DNA of 64,000 nucleotides, from NCBI GenBank assembly GCA_937895515.1, contig CALAYS010000077.1, positions 62,001 through 126,000 of the forward strand. The letters are read 5' to 3'. How positions within the stretch are numbered: the first letter of the stretch is position 1; each line of letters starts with the position of its first letter. The translations under genes and the position numbers were made by a program. The stretch is from an uncultured bacterium (lineage in GTDB: Bacteria > Patescibacteriota > Minisyncoccia > Phycocordibacterales > UBA9973). The notes beneath the pieces are model-generated. The model was not told where the DNA came from. It made no database searches and was given only the letters and a program-made list of their open reading frames with translations. Below are positions 19,510 through 28,098 of the stretch, piece after piece.

Positions 19510-20451
19510 TTATAATTGGTTTTGTGTTGCCTTATGACTAGCACACAAATCGCTATAGTTACAGTAAACAACACTGCATTGATAGTCACCAATAGTTTTT
19601 TTATCAGGAGCTTTCATATACTCCTCATACTTAGTCTTATAGATTAAACCAAGTTTATATTTTTCCTGTATTTGGGTATCAGTATATCTATGCTGAAACT
19701 CTGGCGCAGGCACCTCGTCGTTCTTTAGATATTCAACTAAAGAATCAAATCTATTTTTAATACCAGAATAAGTAATTCTACGATCTATATACTTATACTC
19801 TGAACCATAGAAATCAGTTGTGGTAATCTTTGGATAGAATTCACCTTCTTCTTCATGAAGAGTTATATGGAACTCCTTATTATTTTCAGGACCACTACAT
19901 GATCTATCAATATAGTTAAGAATAACACCATCGACCTGCTCACCAAATGTACACAAGTATATAAATGATTGAATTAGATTCTGGTCTTTAGGTCTGGGCT
20001 TCTGATCTCTAGCTCCACAAATATCTTTCTTTGCAGAATAATTGGCTGCACCATAAGTCTTGTTCTCAACAATCCATTTACCAGTATCGGTTTTTGGATC
20101 GTAATTAGGACCTTTAATAAGAATATCTATTTCGCCACTAACAAACAAATCATGATTAGCAAACTTAACACTGTTCGCAAGCCATAATCCCATTTGTTTA
20201 AGTTGTTCTATAAGATAGTCTTCCCAGATGTTACCAGCTGCAAAAATCCATTGAGAATATATACCGGATGGGTTAGATTCCGAATAGCCTCTAAATTTAT
20301 AGAATTGTTGTCTAAGACATGAACCAATAACAGTTCTGTTATCAATAGCATTAAGACAAGAAGCAGATGATGGATAGAAAGCAGGGAATCTATCAGTTGA
20401 TAAATGTGATTTAGACATTAAGTGTTCACTTAAAATATCATTCAAATACAT
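19510..20451 (-). CDS. Cas4/RecB-like PD-(D/E)XK exonuclease
   Basis: A 313-residue nuclease of the RecB/Cas4 group. Visible pattern: an early cysteine in GSCLRQQFYK, SGEIDILIKG (catalytic D), WIVENKTYG (E-x-K), QSFIYLCTF, and a C-terminal cysteine set QCSVVYCNYSDLC that would complete an iron-sulfur cluster with the early cysteine. It probably resects DNA ends for RecA-dependent recombination or processes replication intermediates. It lies 12 nt from the primase-helicase start. Confidence 0.85.
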   Translation of the reverse strand: MYLNDILSEHLMSKSHLSTDRFPAFYPSSASCLNAIDNRTVIGSCLRQQFYKFRGYSESNPSGIYSQWIFAAGNIWEDYLIEQLKQMGLWLANSVKFANHDLFVSGEIDILIKGPNYDPKTDTGKWIVENKTYGAANYSAKKDICGARDQKPRPKDQNLIQSFIYLCTFGEQVDGVILNYIDRSCSGPENNKEFHITLHEEEGEFYPKITTTDFYGSEYKYIDRRITYSGIKNRFDSLVEYLKNDEVPAPEFQHRYTDTQIQEKYKLGLIYKTKYEEYMKAPDKKTIGDYQCSVVYCNYSDLCASHKATQNQL

Positions 20452-20453
20452 TA

Positions 20454-20711
20454 TTATTTTACCGTCATTAAAAGTTTTTTTGAGGAATCATCTATTGATG
20501 ATCTAGTTGCAATACATTTAATTTCCATACAATCAATAACAGCCTCTACTTTTAAAGCAGTAGAAGCCATAACTGGCATTGTGTTCTTAAGTGTATCCTC
20601 AATGTTGCCAACTCTCTTGTTTAATTCATTAAGTTCATAAACAATCATAGTCAGCGGTTTTCCTGTATACCTTTTAAATACAGAATTTAATTCTTTAAAC
20701 AAATCATCCAT
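20454..20711 (-). CDS. Small hypothetical protein
   Basis: An 85-residue, mostly helical protein with a heptad-like stretch (VYELNELNKRVGNIEDTLKN), so probably a coiled coil. It starts on the last base of the DnaE stop (TAATG-type junction) and ends 2 nt from the Cas4-like gene. Its place between polymerase and nuclease suggests a replisome accessory role, but no family is recognised. Confidence 0.55.
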   Translation of the reverse strand: MDDLFKELNSVFKRYTGKPLTMIVYELNELNKRVGNIEDTLKNTMPVMASTALKVEAVIDCMEIKCIATRSSIDDSSKKLLMTVK

Positions 20712-22261
20712 TATTTAGATTCAATTCTAGAAACATAAATATCAGGAATTTTATTAAGATCCCTTATAACATCTATGTCTATACTTTTTACAGGAATAGA
20801 TTTTATGAAAAATACATACTTATCTATATCAAGATATAAATTAATAGAAGCATTTCCAGAATCATCACTGTATTGTAACAATTTATTCTGTATAGTTTTT
20901 ACTCTTGCAGTTGATGGAACACCAAGAATATGTATACCAATGCTGTTTAGTTTTTTACTAGCAGAAAGATTAGATTTTTGAATCCTAGAGGATAGGTCAA
21001 TACAATTTAAAACAAGTGCAGAAAATCCTCTATTGCCAACAGAGAACTCACAAAAAGCCATTATGTAATTGCCTTCAAAACATATAGGTTGAAACTTTTC
21101 CCATTTGTCAGCAAAAAATATAAGAGAGAATGCATTTCCTTCGTGATCCTTACAATCAACAAATGCCATAATATCGCCACTTGCGACTTGATGTTTCTTT
21201 ATCTTAATTATCTCACATAACACATATTCTCTAGATTTAATGGAAGGAGCAAGCATAGCTTCTATTCTAGAAACAGGATAAAAATCTTCATCAACAAGTG
21301 ATCCGATAAGATCAAAAGGATTACCAGAAATATATACACCCATCAATTCTTTTTCTTTCTGCAATATAGTAAATACAGAATACTCTTGACACGAATTATT
21401 ATTAAAATATTCATCGTGCTTAGTAAGAAACAAAGCAATACGCTCAGGAGTTAATTCCTTAAGCTTACCATTATCAGTAAGATCCAATATATACTTTTCA
21501 AAAGACTGAATCATGCAAGAATGGTTTAAGCCAAAACAATCAAGTGAACCACTGTTTATTAGCGCTTCAATAGATTTCTTATTAATACCCTTGACAATAC
21601 AAGACTTAATTAGAAAATCTGCAAAGTTGTTATAAGATCTAGATTCAATAATTTTTCTTATAACAGCAGGCCCAAGACCTTTGATTCCATTAAAACCAAA
21701 TAAAATAGAACCATCCTTAGCAATAGTAAAGCTTTCATTCGAAAGATTAATATCAGGAGGCAAAACATCGAGGCCATTATTTCTGGCATCATCTATATAC
21801 TTAGATTTTTGATCAGCATCTTCTTCAAGAGAAATACAAGCTGCAAAAAATTCAGATGGATAATGAGTCTTAAGGTATGCAGTAAAATAAGTAAGATGAG
21901 AATAAGAAATGGCATGACTTAGATTAAAGCAATAACGACTAAATTCTTCCATGTCATCAAACATCTTGCAAATAGCAGATCTCTCATATCCATTACGAAC
22001 AGCGCCATCTATGAATTCATCTCTAAGCTTTAATAAATCTTCTCTATTTTTCTTAGATACAGCCTTTCTAAGCTCATCACTTTTAGGCCCACTAAATCCA
22101 CACATCTCCATAGACAATCTAGATAGTTGCTCTTGATATATAAGCATTCCATATGTTTCGCTAAATATATGATTAAACTCAGGAAATATAAAATCAGATT
22201 TTATTTCACCATTACATGCTTTTATATATGTAGACAAACATCCAGGTATTCCCATTGGGCC
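20711..22261 (-). CDS. dnaE: DNA polymerase III alpha (DnaE-type), C-terminal exon
   Basis: The last 517 codons of the second polymerase polypeptide. It begins GPMGIPGCLSTYI directly after the intron G at 22262 and continues with TYGMLIYQEQ, MCGFSGPKSDELRKAVSKK, FNLSHAISYSHLTYFTAYLKTHYPSEF (fingers), FGFNGIKGLGPAVIRKI (HhH), then an OB-fold-like region (FYPVSRIEAMLAPSIKSREYVLCEIIKIKK). This is the canonical C-terminal order of a C-family polymerase. The internal ATG at 22255 is not the real start. Confidence 0.9.
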   Translation of the reverse strand, partial: GPMGIPGCLSTYIKACNGEIKSDFIFPEFNHIFSETYGMLIYQEQLSRLSMEMCGFSGPKSDELRKAVSKKNREDLLKLRDEFIDGAVRNGYERSAICKMFDDMEEFSRYCFNLSHAISYSHLTYFTAYLKTHYPSEFFAACISLEEDADQKSKYIDDARNNGLDVLPPDINLSNESFTIAKDGSILFGFNGIKGLGPAVIRKIIESRSYNNFADFLIKSCIVKGINKKSIEALINSGSLDCFGLNHSCMIQSFEKYILDLTDNGKLKELTPERIALFLTKHDEYFNNNSCQEYSVFTILQKEKELMGVYISGNPFDLIGSLVDEDFYPVSRIEAMLAPSIKSREYVLCEIIKIKKHQVASGDIMAFVDCKDHEGNAFSLIFFADKWEKFQPICFEGNYIMAFCEFSVGNRGFSALVLNCIDLSSRIQKSNLSASKKLNSIGIHILGVPSTARVKTIQNKLLQYSDDSGNASINLYLDIDKYVFFIKSIPVKSIDIDVIRDLNKIPDIYVSRIESK

Positions 22262-23254
22262 CTTTAATTAACACACTAGTATCCCTGGAAAAGATGTGTT
22301 AAGGTTTTATTATAAATAGGAGATTAAAATGCAATACACAAAAGAACATATAATCAATGCAATACAAGAGATGTCTAAACATCACGAAATTACACAAGAA
22401 AATATTTACAAATATGGCAAGCAGTACAAAATATCCATGCAACCCATACGTACAGCATATGGATCTTTATCAAAATTTAAAAATGAACTTGGTTATGAAA
22501 TTTTTAGAAAAGAATATACAAAACATGAAATTTTAGAAAAACTATTATCTTTTTATAAAAAACATGGAACTTTATCTAAAGAATTATTAGCTAAAGATAA
22601 TTATATAAATCCTAAAATTATTAATAGAATATGGGGTAATTTTAAAAATATGTATTTAGAAATATTTCCAGAAATATTAGAAGAGAATAGATTTACATCC
22701 AAATCTTGCATGATGGCCTTATTAACAATAAATAAAATATTAAAAGAAGAGCCAATACTAGAAACAAAATTTGAATGGTTAAAAAATCCAAACACAAATA
22801 AACATTTGAGAATAGATGCATATTATAAAGAACACAATATTGCTGTAGAATTTCATGGAATTCAACACTATGAATTCGTAAAACACTTTCATAAAAATAT
22901 AGAAATATTTGAATATAAGAAAAATCTAGATGAAGTCAAAAAGAAATTAATAACATCACATAAAATTAAATATATAGAAATACCATATTATTTTAATCAA
23001 GAACAAATTATAAATTTAATAAATCAAAACTTATAATAACTCCAGTTTCCTGGAGGATCGGACTATATCTTCACCATTGCTAAAGCTTTAGGTGATGGAC
23101 GCTTAATCTGGTTATTAAGGGAACTGTATCCCTCCAGTAGTCTCTGCACGTTCCCAGAGTGTACTCTGGGCTTCGCTCAGGATTGACATATTGCCATAAG
23201 ACAACGTAGCTTTCCCTGAGTTCATCCATTTTATTACTTTATAGTTTCCCATAA
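22262..23254 (-). ncRNA. Group I intron in dnaE, after the LIRPG motif (993 nt)
   Basis: Boundaries come from reading-frame continuity: the 5' exon ends RPGSGS with TCT, and the 3' exon starts GGC CCA ATG (GPMGIPG). P7-like pairing is visible as GACTATATC at 23061-23069 and TAGTCTCTGCACG from 23138 on the + strand. Unlike the other five introns, its endonuclease gene is on the opposite strand, so the intron RNA carries it as antisense sequence. Confidence 0.83.
22329..23036 (+). CDS. Antisense intron-borne homing endonuclease, Vsr-fold (EDxHD-type)
   Basis: A 235-residue protein encoded on the + strand inside a - strand intron. Its first ~110 residues contain repeated helical units (EHIINAIQEMSKHHE..., TKHEILEKLLSFYKKHG...), probably DNA-reading; the C-terminal domain has LRIDAYYKEHNIAVEFHGIQH and FVKHFHK, a Vsr/EDxHD-type active site. 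RBS AGGAG at 22319-22323 sits 6 nt before the ATG. Being antisense, it needs its own + strand promoter (none certain) and does not interrupt the intron core, which lies at 23037-23233. Confidence 0.75.
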   Translation: MQYTKEHIINAIQEMSKHHEITQENIYKYGKQYKISMQPIRTAYGSLSKFKNELGYEIFRKEYTKHEILEKLLSFYKKHGTLSKELLAKDNYINPKIINRIWGNFKNMYLEIFPEILEENRFTSKSCMMALLTINKILKEEPILETKFEWLKNPNTNKHLRIDAYYKEHNIAVEFHGIQHYEFVKHFHKNIEIFEYKKNLDEVKKKLITSHKIKYIEIPYYFNQEQIINLINQNL

Positions 23255-23965
23255 AGACCCCGATCCAGGGCGTATCAAGGATATAATATTACTTATTTCC
23301 ATAATAGTTTTAGGTCTACACTTCGAAGCATAATCAGTCATCATCTGAGCTTCCATCTGAAAAACACCAAGGGTGTTCTTATCAAGAAACAACTTATATG
23401 TTTCATCATCATCAAGAGGAATTGATTTCATATCAAGGCTAATATTTTTAGTTTGTAATATATAATCAAAAGTTTGACGAATAACACTAAGGGTTTTAAG
23501 CCCAAGTATATCTATCTTTAGAAATCCAACATCCTCAACGATATGTGCATCGAATTGAGTAACGGGCATATCCTTAGAAGCAAATTGTGGAACATAATCA
23601 GAGATGGGTTCATCAGCCAATATAACACCAGCAGCATGAATACCTAAAGACTTAACGCAGCCCTCCATCTCTTTAGCCATATCGACTATTTCCTTTATTA
23701 AAGGATCAGAATCATATTTTGCTTTAAGCTCTGGAGAGTCCTCCAGCGACTTATCTACCGATTCATAAGATGCAGACTCAGGTATTAATTTTGCCAATTC
23801 ATTACTGGTTGCAAATGGAACTTCCATTATTCTACAAATATCTTTAAATAAACCACGACCTTGAGAAACAGAAAATGTTCCAATATGAGAAAAGCCACTA
23901 CCATATTTAGCATATAAATACTTAAGAACGTCATCTCGTCTATTATGTGCAAAGTCTGTATCTAT
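23255..23965 (-). CDS. dnaE: DNA polymerase III alpha (DnaE-type), catalytic exon
   Basis: 237 codons carrying the palm active site. It starts IDTDFAHNRRDDVLKYL right after the intron G at 23966; with the preceding exon's APD this restores the C-family PDIDTDF motif holding two catalytic aspartates. Further blocks: SHIGTFSVSQGRGLFKDICR, GIHAAGVILAD, VTQFDAHIVEDVGFLKIDILGLKTL (third catalytic aspartate), LGVFQMEA, and ISLIRPGSGS at the 3' splice junction. The internal ATG at 23977 lies in intron sequence and is not a start. Confidence 0.9.
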
Positions 23966-25063
23966 CTTTATGTTCAAATAGTGTCGTTAATACTATTCCG
24001 GATAATTAATCCAGCTTGCAATCACTTGCAAGAACAGGTCATATCATTACCCTTAACTCAATAATAGGGTATCGCGCGCTTCTGCCCACTTGGGCTCTAC
24101 TCCCTCCACAGGGATGACCGTCACACATTTATGATGCATAGCATCAATTTAGCTCGGTATTGACTCATAAGAGTTATCCACCGAATTCACGCGATTCACT
24201 TTATCAATTACTGGATAAAGGGACTGTAATAACTTATATCTTTCATATTTTCTATCTAAAAAAATAGTAGCATCCCTATATAAGATGTCCAACTTTTCTA
24301 ATACTTTTTTATTGCCACCAATATCTAAAGTAAAAGAATTTTTATTATCATGATTTCTTTTTTGCAACGTTAAATTTATTTTAAAAAAATCCATTAAACC
24401 TTCTAAAAATTCTTTAGTGCCCTCAAATCTTAATTTGAACGAAGACCCGTATTTAATCTTGGATATGCAAATAGACCCATCACCATCCATATATCCACGA
24501 ACAAAGTGAGACATAAGATCATGCGGAATAGTAGTAGGCCACCTTAAAATTAGTGACTTATTATAATAACATCCATGAGTAATTAGACTATCAACCAGCA
24601 TATTAGATTTAATTATTACACGAGAAGCTAAAACATCCTTATATCCAGAATATACATAGGTATGTATTGGATACGTAGAGCCTATTGATCTCGAAAATTT
24701 TTCTAAATGATTTTTATCTTTCTCTGATAATGTTATACCAAGACTAGAGCCAGTTATGTAGCCGTCTGCATATATAAATCCAAGCCAATAAGCTTTAGAT
24801 TCAGAATCAATACTCTGAAAAAATTTTTCATCAGATTGATATTTCCTACTATTTTCAGAATTTTTACGTCGAAGAATATTATTCTTTTTTAAATGATAAT
24901 AAACAGCATGAACTGTAATATTTAAGCTAATAGCTATTTTACATGCAGATATTTTCTGCACAGTATATAGCTCTATTATTTTTGTAGATAAATCTAATTG
25001 CACAACATATCTCCTAATTGATTTAGATATGTAATATGCTAATACGAATTTTATAAATTGTCA
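23966..25063 (-). ncRNA. Group I intron in dnaE, inside the PDIDTDF active-site motif (1,098 nt)
   Basis: The insertion lies between D and I of P-D/I-D-T-D-F: exon ends CCA GAT (T before the intron), intron ends GAACATAAAG, next exon ATA GAT ACA. P7-like pairing GGTCATATC (24037-24046 region) with GATGACCGT (about 24111-24120) is visible. The 3' end TTGAACATAAAG nearly matches the end of the recA intron (TTGAACACAAAG), so these two introns are probably related. It carries a LAGLIDADG gene in its 5' part. Confidence 0.87.
24149..25003 (-). CDS. LAGLIDADG homing endonuclease in dnaE intron
   Basis: A 284-residue, two-motif LAGLIDADG endonuclease: YWLGFIYADGYIT near residue 70 and HFVRGYMDGDGSI near residue 166, each ending in the catalytic aspartate-bearing helix. 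The first ~45 residues are a helix-turn-helix of resolvase type (ACKIAISLNITVHAVYYHLKK). The C-terminus runs into the intron core. It would cut intronless polymerase genes at the PDIDTDF site. A related protein occupies the first dnaE intron. Confidence 0.85.
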   Translation of the reverse strand: MQLDLSTKIIELYTVQKISACKIAISLNITVHAVYYHLKKNNILRRKNSENSRKYQSDEKFFQSIDSESKAYWLGFIYADGYITGSSLGITLSEKDKNHLEKFSRSIGSTYPIHTYVYSGYKDVLASRVIIKSNMLVDSLITHGCYYNKSLILRWPTTIPHDLMSHFVRGYMDGDGSICISKIKYGSSFKLRFEGTKEFLEGLMDFFKINLTLQKRNHDNKNSFTLDIGGNKKVLEKLDILYRDATIFLDRKYERYKLLQSLYPVIDKVNRVNSVDNSYESIPS

Positions 25064-25336
25064 ATCTGGTGCAGTTCCTCCTTTGGTTTTAATCTTGTCA
25101 GTAGGAACGTGATCGGTTAAACCAATAAGATATGCTATTGAAGAATTATTTGGGTTAGCAAGACCATTAACACCCTTGGTGTATAAATTATAAAGATAAT
25201 TATCTAAGTTATGAATTTCTAAATGATTTAACTCAAAATATATCCATTCCCTGTTATCAAGATAAAACTGCTCATCAGAAAAGAAGCCCTCAATAAGACT
25301 TCTTAGATGAAGTTGTTTGTCACATTGAACACTCAA
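25064..25336 (-). CDS. dnaE: DnaE-type polymerase second polypeptide, 5' exon
   Basis: 91 codons ending ...IKTKGGTAPD, which join to IDTDF after splicing. I place the start at the TTG at 25336 because GGGGAG lies 7 nt upstream and no ATG has a good ribosome site; an ATG at 25351 is the alternative. The protein begins MSVQCDKQLHL and would total about 844 residues over three exons. It overlaps the 189-residue gene by 17 nt. If correct, the polymerase palm is in a separate polypeptide from the PHP domain. Confidence 0.65.
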
Positions 25337-25889
25337 AGGCAAGCTCCCCATCTGTATTTTGAACTTTATACAAATCCAAAGCTTCCACATACGAAGATGA
25401 ATTACTCTCAATATTAGCAATAAACAAAAATTGAGAAGTAAATAACTCTATGTACTTAGCGTCTGGAATAACCTGCATAAAAGATTTAATAATATATTTA
25501 TGCCATGTAGGAATAAGCATATTTTTACAATCAACAGTAGATAAAGATCTTATTATATTCTGCAGAACAAGACATTTCGCAGATGTAATAATAGACATCT
25601 TACATGCCCTTGGATGAGTAAAAATTAATCCACCAACATTACAAGATACAGTATTGTGTTTTGGAGTAAAGAATGAAATATCCTTGCCATTTTTATTAAC
25701 AATATACAGATTATTATCAACATCTTTTTCATTAACTATTCCACGAATAATATCAAAAATAGGTTTGTCACTAGAATAATCTATAAAATGTGAATCGAAT
25801 TGATTTTGTTCTGCTGAGTTATTAAAGCATTCAAGCAAAAATGTAGAATCCGACTTAACAGCAAGTCTAACAAATGTATTAAACGACAT
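25320..25889 (-). CDS. Hypothetical protein between the two polymerase polypeptides
   Basis: A 189-residue protein from the ATG at 25889, preceded by CGGAG at an 8-nt spacing and overlapping the end of the N-terminal polymerase polypeptide (ATGTCGTTTAA). Sequence is mixed alpha/beta (NLYIVNKNGKDISFF, GGLIFTHPRACKMSIITSAKCLVLQNII). The last codons read ECSM then TGA, and the downstream frame continues CDKQ, so a +1 frameshift fusion to the second polymerase polypeptide cannot be excluded. No family recognised. Either a separate small replisome subunit or part of a divergent palm insertion. Confidence 0.55.
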   Translation of the reverse strand: MSFNTFVRLAVKSDSTFLLECFNNSAEQNQFDSHFIDYSSDKPIFDIIRGIVNEKDVDNNLYIVNKNGKDISFFTPKHNTVSCNVGGLIFTHPRACKMSIITSAKCLVLQNIIRSLSTVDCKNMLIPTWHKYIIKSFMQVIPDAKYIELFTSQFLFIANIESNSSSYVEALDLYKVQNTDGELAFECSM

Positions 25890-26913
25890 AATTATTCTCC
25901 GAAATTGGATATCCATCAAACTCTATTAATGGAAGTTTTGCTCTTGATGAACTTAAGAATCTAGAAAATAGTAATCCATACTCTATAGGATCAATCCATG
26001 TAATGCCAAGACAATAAGACACAAGACAGCCGGCCGCACTTCCACGCCCTGGCCCGACAAGAATATTATTTACTATACAATATTTTATAATATCCTGAAC
26101 TACAACAAAGTAATCACAATAACCCATTCTGGAAATAGTCCAATACTCTTCATCTAGACGATCAAAATAAACCTTTCTCTTTGCCTCATCCATGGATTCG
26201 CAATATTTATTAAGAAAGGCAATACATTCATCCATGATATACTTATCTGGATTATCAACAATTTGTGGAAATATTTTTAAACCCTTAGGTAGAACAACAT
26301 TGCACATATCTGCTATTTTATTAGTATTAGTAAAAGCAACATCATCACTAGGTTCATTAAAATATTCTTTTAGCACATGATATGGCTTAAGATAGTATTC
26401 ACCAGGAGTATAGAACATAGAACTTTCATCAGTATCTTTCGATCCATCAGTAAATTCACCTTCCTTTTTCTCAACTCTTTTTTTGTAAATACCGCCCGTA
26501 TTAATAGTTACAAGTGCTCTATGCAATTCAGATTCATGCTTCCATGTATAATGCGAATCACATGTTATAACCAAAGGTATATCTAACTTCTTAGACATTT
26601 CTCTAAAGAAGTTATTAACTACTTCTTGCTCATGAATATTAGTCCATTGCATTTCAAGAAAGTAATTCTTACCATAAATTGCTTTAAATCGCTTAATAGC
26701 ATCCTCTGCGTCTTCATGCTTATTTTCCAGTAGCATTTGAGCTACATAACCACCTAAACAAGCTTGCAAACAAACAATACCTTCTTTGTATTGCTCAAGC
26801 TGATCCCAAGATACACGAGGTTTGTAATAACGATATTTAATCCAAGCATCACTCGACAGCTTCATTAGATTTTTATAACCTTGCTGGTTATAAGCAATCA
26901 GTAATATGTGATA
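25879..26913 (-). CDS. dnaE: DNA polymerase III alpha (DnaE-type), first polypeptide, exon 3
   Basis: 345 codons starting at TAT after the intron G at 26914 (PA/YHILLIAYNQQGYKNL). It covers the PHP domain end and the start of the palm: LPLVITCDSH-type block (IPLVITCDSHYTWKHESELHRAL), FYTPGEYYLKP, SRMGYCDYFVVVQDIIKYC, and the polymerase signature GPGRGSAAGCLVSYCLGITWIDPIEYGLLFSRFL. It ends KLPLIEFDGYPISENNYVV with TAA instead of running into PDIDTDF. The internal ATG at 26916 overlaps the splice site and is preceded by an in-frame stop. Confidence 0.88.
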   Translation of the reverse strand, partial: YHILLIAYNQQGYKNLMKLSSDAWIKYRYYKPRVSWDQLEQYKEGIVCLQACLGGYVAQMLLENKHEDAEDAIKRFKAIYGKNYFLEMQWTNIHEQEVVNNFFREMSKKLDIPLVITCDSHYTWKHESELHRALVTINTGGIYKKRVEKKEGEFTDGSKDTDESSMFYTPGEYYLKPYHVLKEYFNEPSDDVAFTNTNKIADMCNVVLPKGLKIFPQIVDNPDKYIMDECIAFLNKYCESMDEAKRKVYFDRLDEEYWTISRMGYCDYFVVVQDIIKYCIVNNILVGPGRGSAAGCLVSYCLGITWIDPIEYGLLFSRFLSSSRAKLPLIEFDGYPISENNYVV

Positions 26914-27966
26914 CATTTATATTCAATATAGGTCGTTAAGCTATATCCGTAATAATAGGCATAGATACAATACATTCAGTGTGTCCTCCAAATTTATGGA
27001 TAGGAATGTATCTGGTGTTATTGCTCAAAAGTAATTGCTCAAGTTTAAAAATATCATTTATATGTCCATGCTTTTGAAAAACAATATCAATACTATAATT
27101 CTTTCCAGAATCTCTAATGATAAAAGCTTTCCTTTTGTTTGGGAATTTAGATATGCCAACTTTATAAAATGACTCAGTATTGTTATAAAGATGCATAATA
27201 TATAGATAAGCTTCAAAATTAAGATCATTTCGCTGAATGCGCGTTTGATTATAAATGCCTTGGCCACCAAAATTATCATAAGATTTAACCTTGATAATAC
27301 TACATTTTGGACAACCACTGCCTCTGAGATGATTATTTGCTTCGCATGTAAATTTACCATGAATTTTGCATATAACATCTATAGGAAAATGGGCTCCATT
27401 GTAGACAGAATTAGAATATTCATACTTATCATTATGCATTAATTTGCATTTAGAAAAATATGCTTCACTTAATTTTGATTTGCGCTTAGCGCCTGCGGCA
27501 ATCATTGAGCATTTTCTACATCCAGACCCCATCATTAATGTGCTTGGAATAGAAAAGAAAGAGCCATGAATTGGACAAATTACTTCGCCCTTAGTGCCAT
27601 TATCTATATATTGAAACTTAGAAAAATCTAAATTGTTTTTAAAACTTGCAACTCTATCAAGAAAAATGTCTTGAGTAAGTTTATTTTGAGCAATTCTTGC
27701 CATATTATTACTGCTTTATGTTTCCATAAAGAATAGACTATATTATTATCCATAATGTCAATATGGATACTTACTACTTCGGGCCACTTGGCCCTACTCC
27801 TAGGAATAACCATATTATGTAATGATTATACCATCATAGGATAGTCGTTGCACCTTCTTTGCAAGCAAAGCTTGGCTCAGGATTGCCATATCACACAAGT
27901 GACTTAGGGTTTCCCTGAATTCAATAAGTTTTCGATATGCATTACTGCATAAAGGGCCTATAATTA
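26914..27966 (-). ncRNA. Group I intron in dnaE exon 2/3 junction (1,053 nt)
   Basis: Placed by reading-frame continuity: exon ends CCG GCT, intron ends AAATG, exon resumes TAT CAC ATA (KPA/YHILLIAYN). P7 pair TAGTCGTTGCACC (from 27843) and GACTATATT (about 27736-27744) on the + strand. Exactly the same length as the helicase intron, with a paralogous endonuclease and a shared stretch TGTTTCCATAAAGAATAGAC before it, so the two introns descend from one element. Confidence 0.87.
26936..27703 (-). CDS. Intron homing endonuclease, CPxHG/CxxC repeats plus T5orf172-like domain
   Basis: A 255-residue paralogue of the helicase-intron endonuclease. Two zinc-like repeats (CPIHGSFFS ... GCRKC; CKIHGKF ... 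GCPKC) precede a T5orf172/GIY-YIG-like domain (LYIMHLYNNTESFYKVGISKFPNKR ... IFKLEQLLL ... FGGHTE). The start at 27703 (MARIAQNK) lies just after the intron P7 segment. Predicted to mobilise the intron in dnaE. Confidence 0.78.
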   Translation of the reverse strand: MARIAQNKLTQDIFLDRVASFKNNLDFSKFQYIDNGTKGEVICPIHGSFFSIPSTLMMGSGCRKCSMIAAGAKRKSKLSEAYFSKCKLMHNDKYEYSNSVYNGAHFPIDVICKIHGKFTCEANNHLRGSGCPKCSIIKVKSYDNFGGQGIYNQTRIQRNDLNFEAYLYIMHLYNNTESFYKVGISKFPNKRKAFIIRDSGKNYSIDIVFQKHGHINDIFKLEQLLLSNNTRYIPIHKFGGHTECIVSMPIITDIA

Positions 27967-28098
27967 AGCCGGTTTAAATCCCTCTATCTTTTCTTTTCTG
28001 AGCGGATCATTAGGCGTGAAATACAGTTCATTTGCATATATAGGCTTCATGCCATGCTTAGAACATATCTTTTCAAGCTCATAGGCAGCAGACATTAA
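27967..28098 (-). CDS. dnaE: DNA polymerase III alpha (DnaE-type), exon 2 (44 codons)
   Basis: A 132-nt exon with no start or stop of its own, found by following the PHP-domain pattern between two introns: LMSAAYELEKICSKHGMKPIYANELYFTP matches the usual DHG-x(7)-E-x-Y-K...GI-KPI-x-x-E-LY block. Its length (44 codons) keeps frame with both flanking exons. Sandwiched between a LAGLIDADG intron and a T5orf172 intron. Confidence 0.85.
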
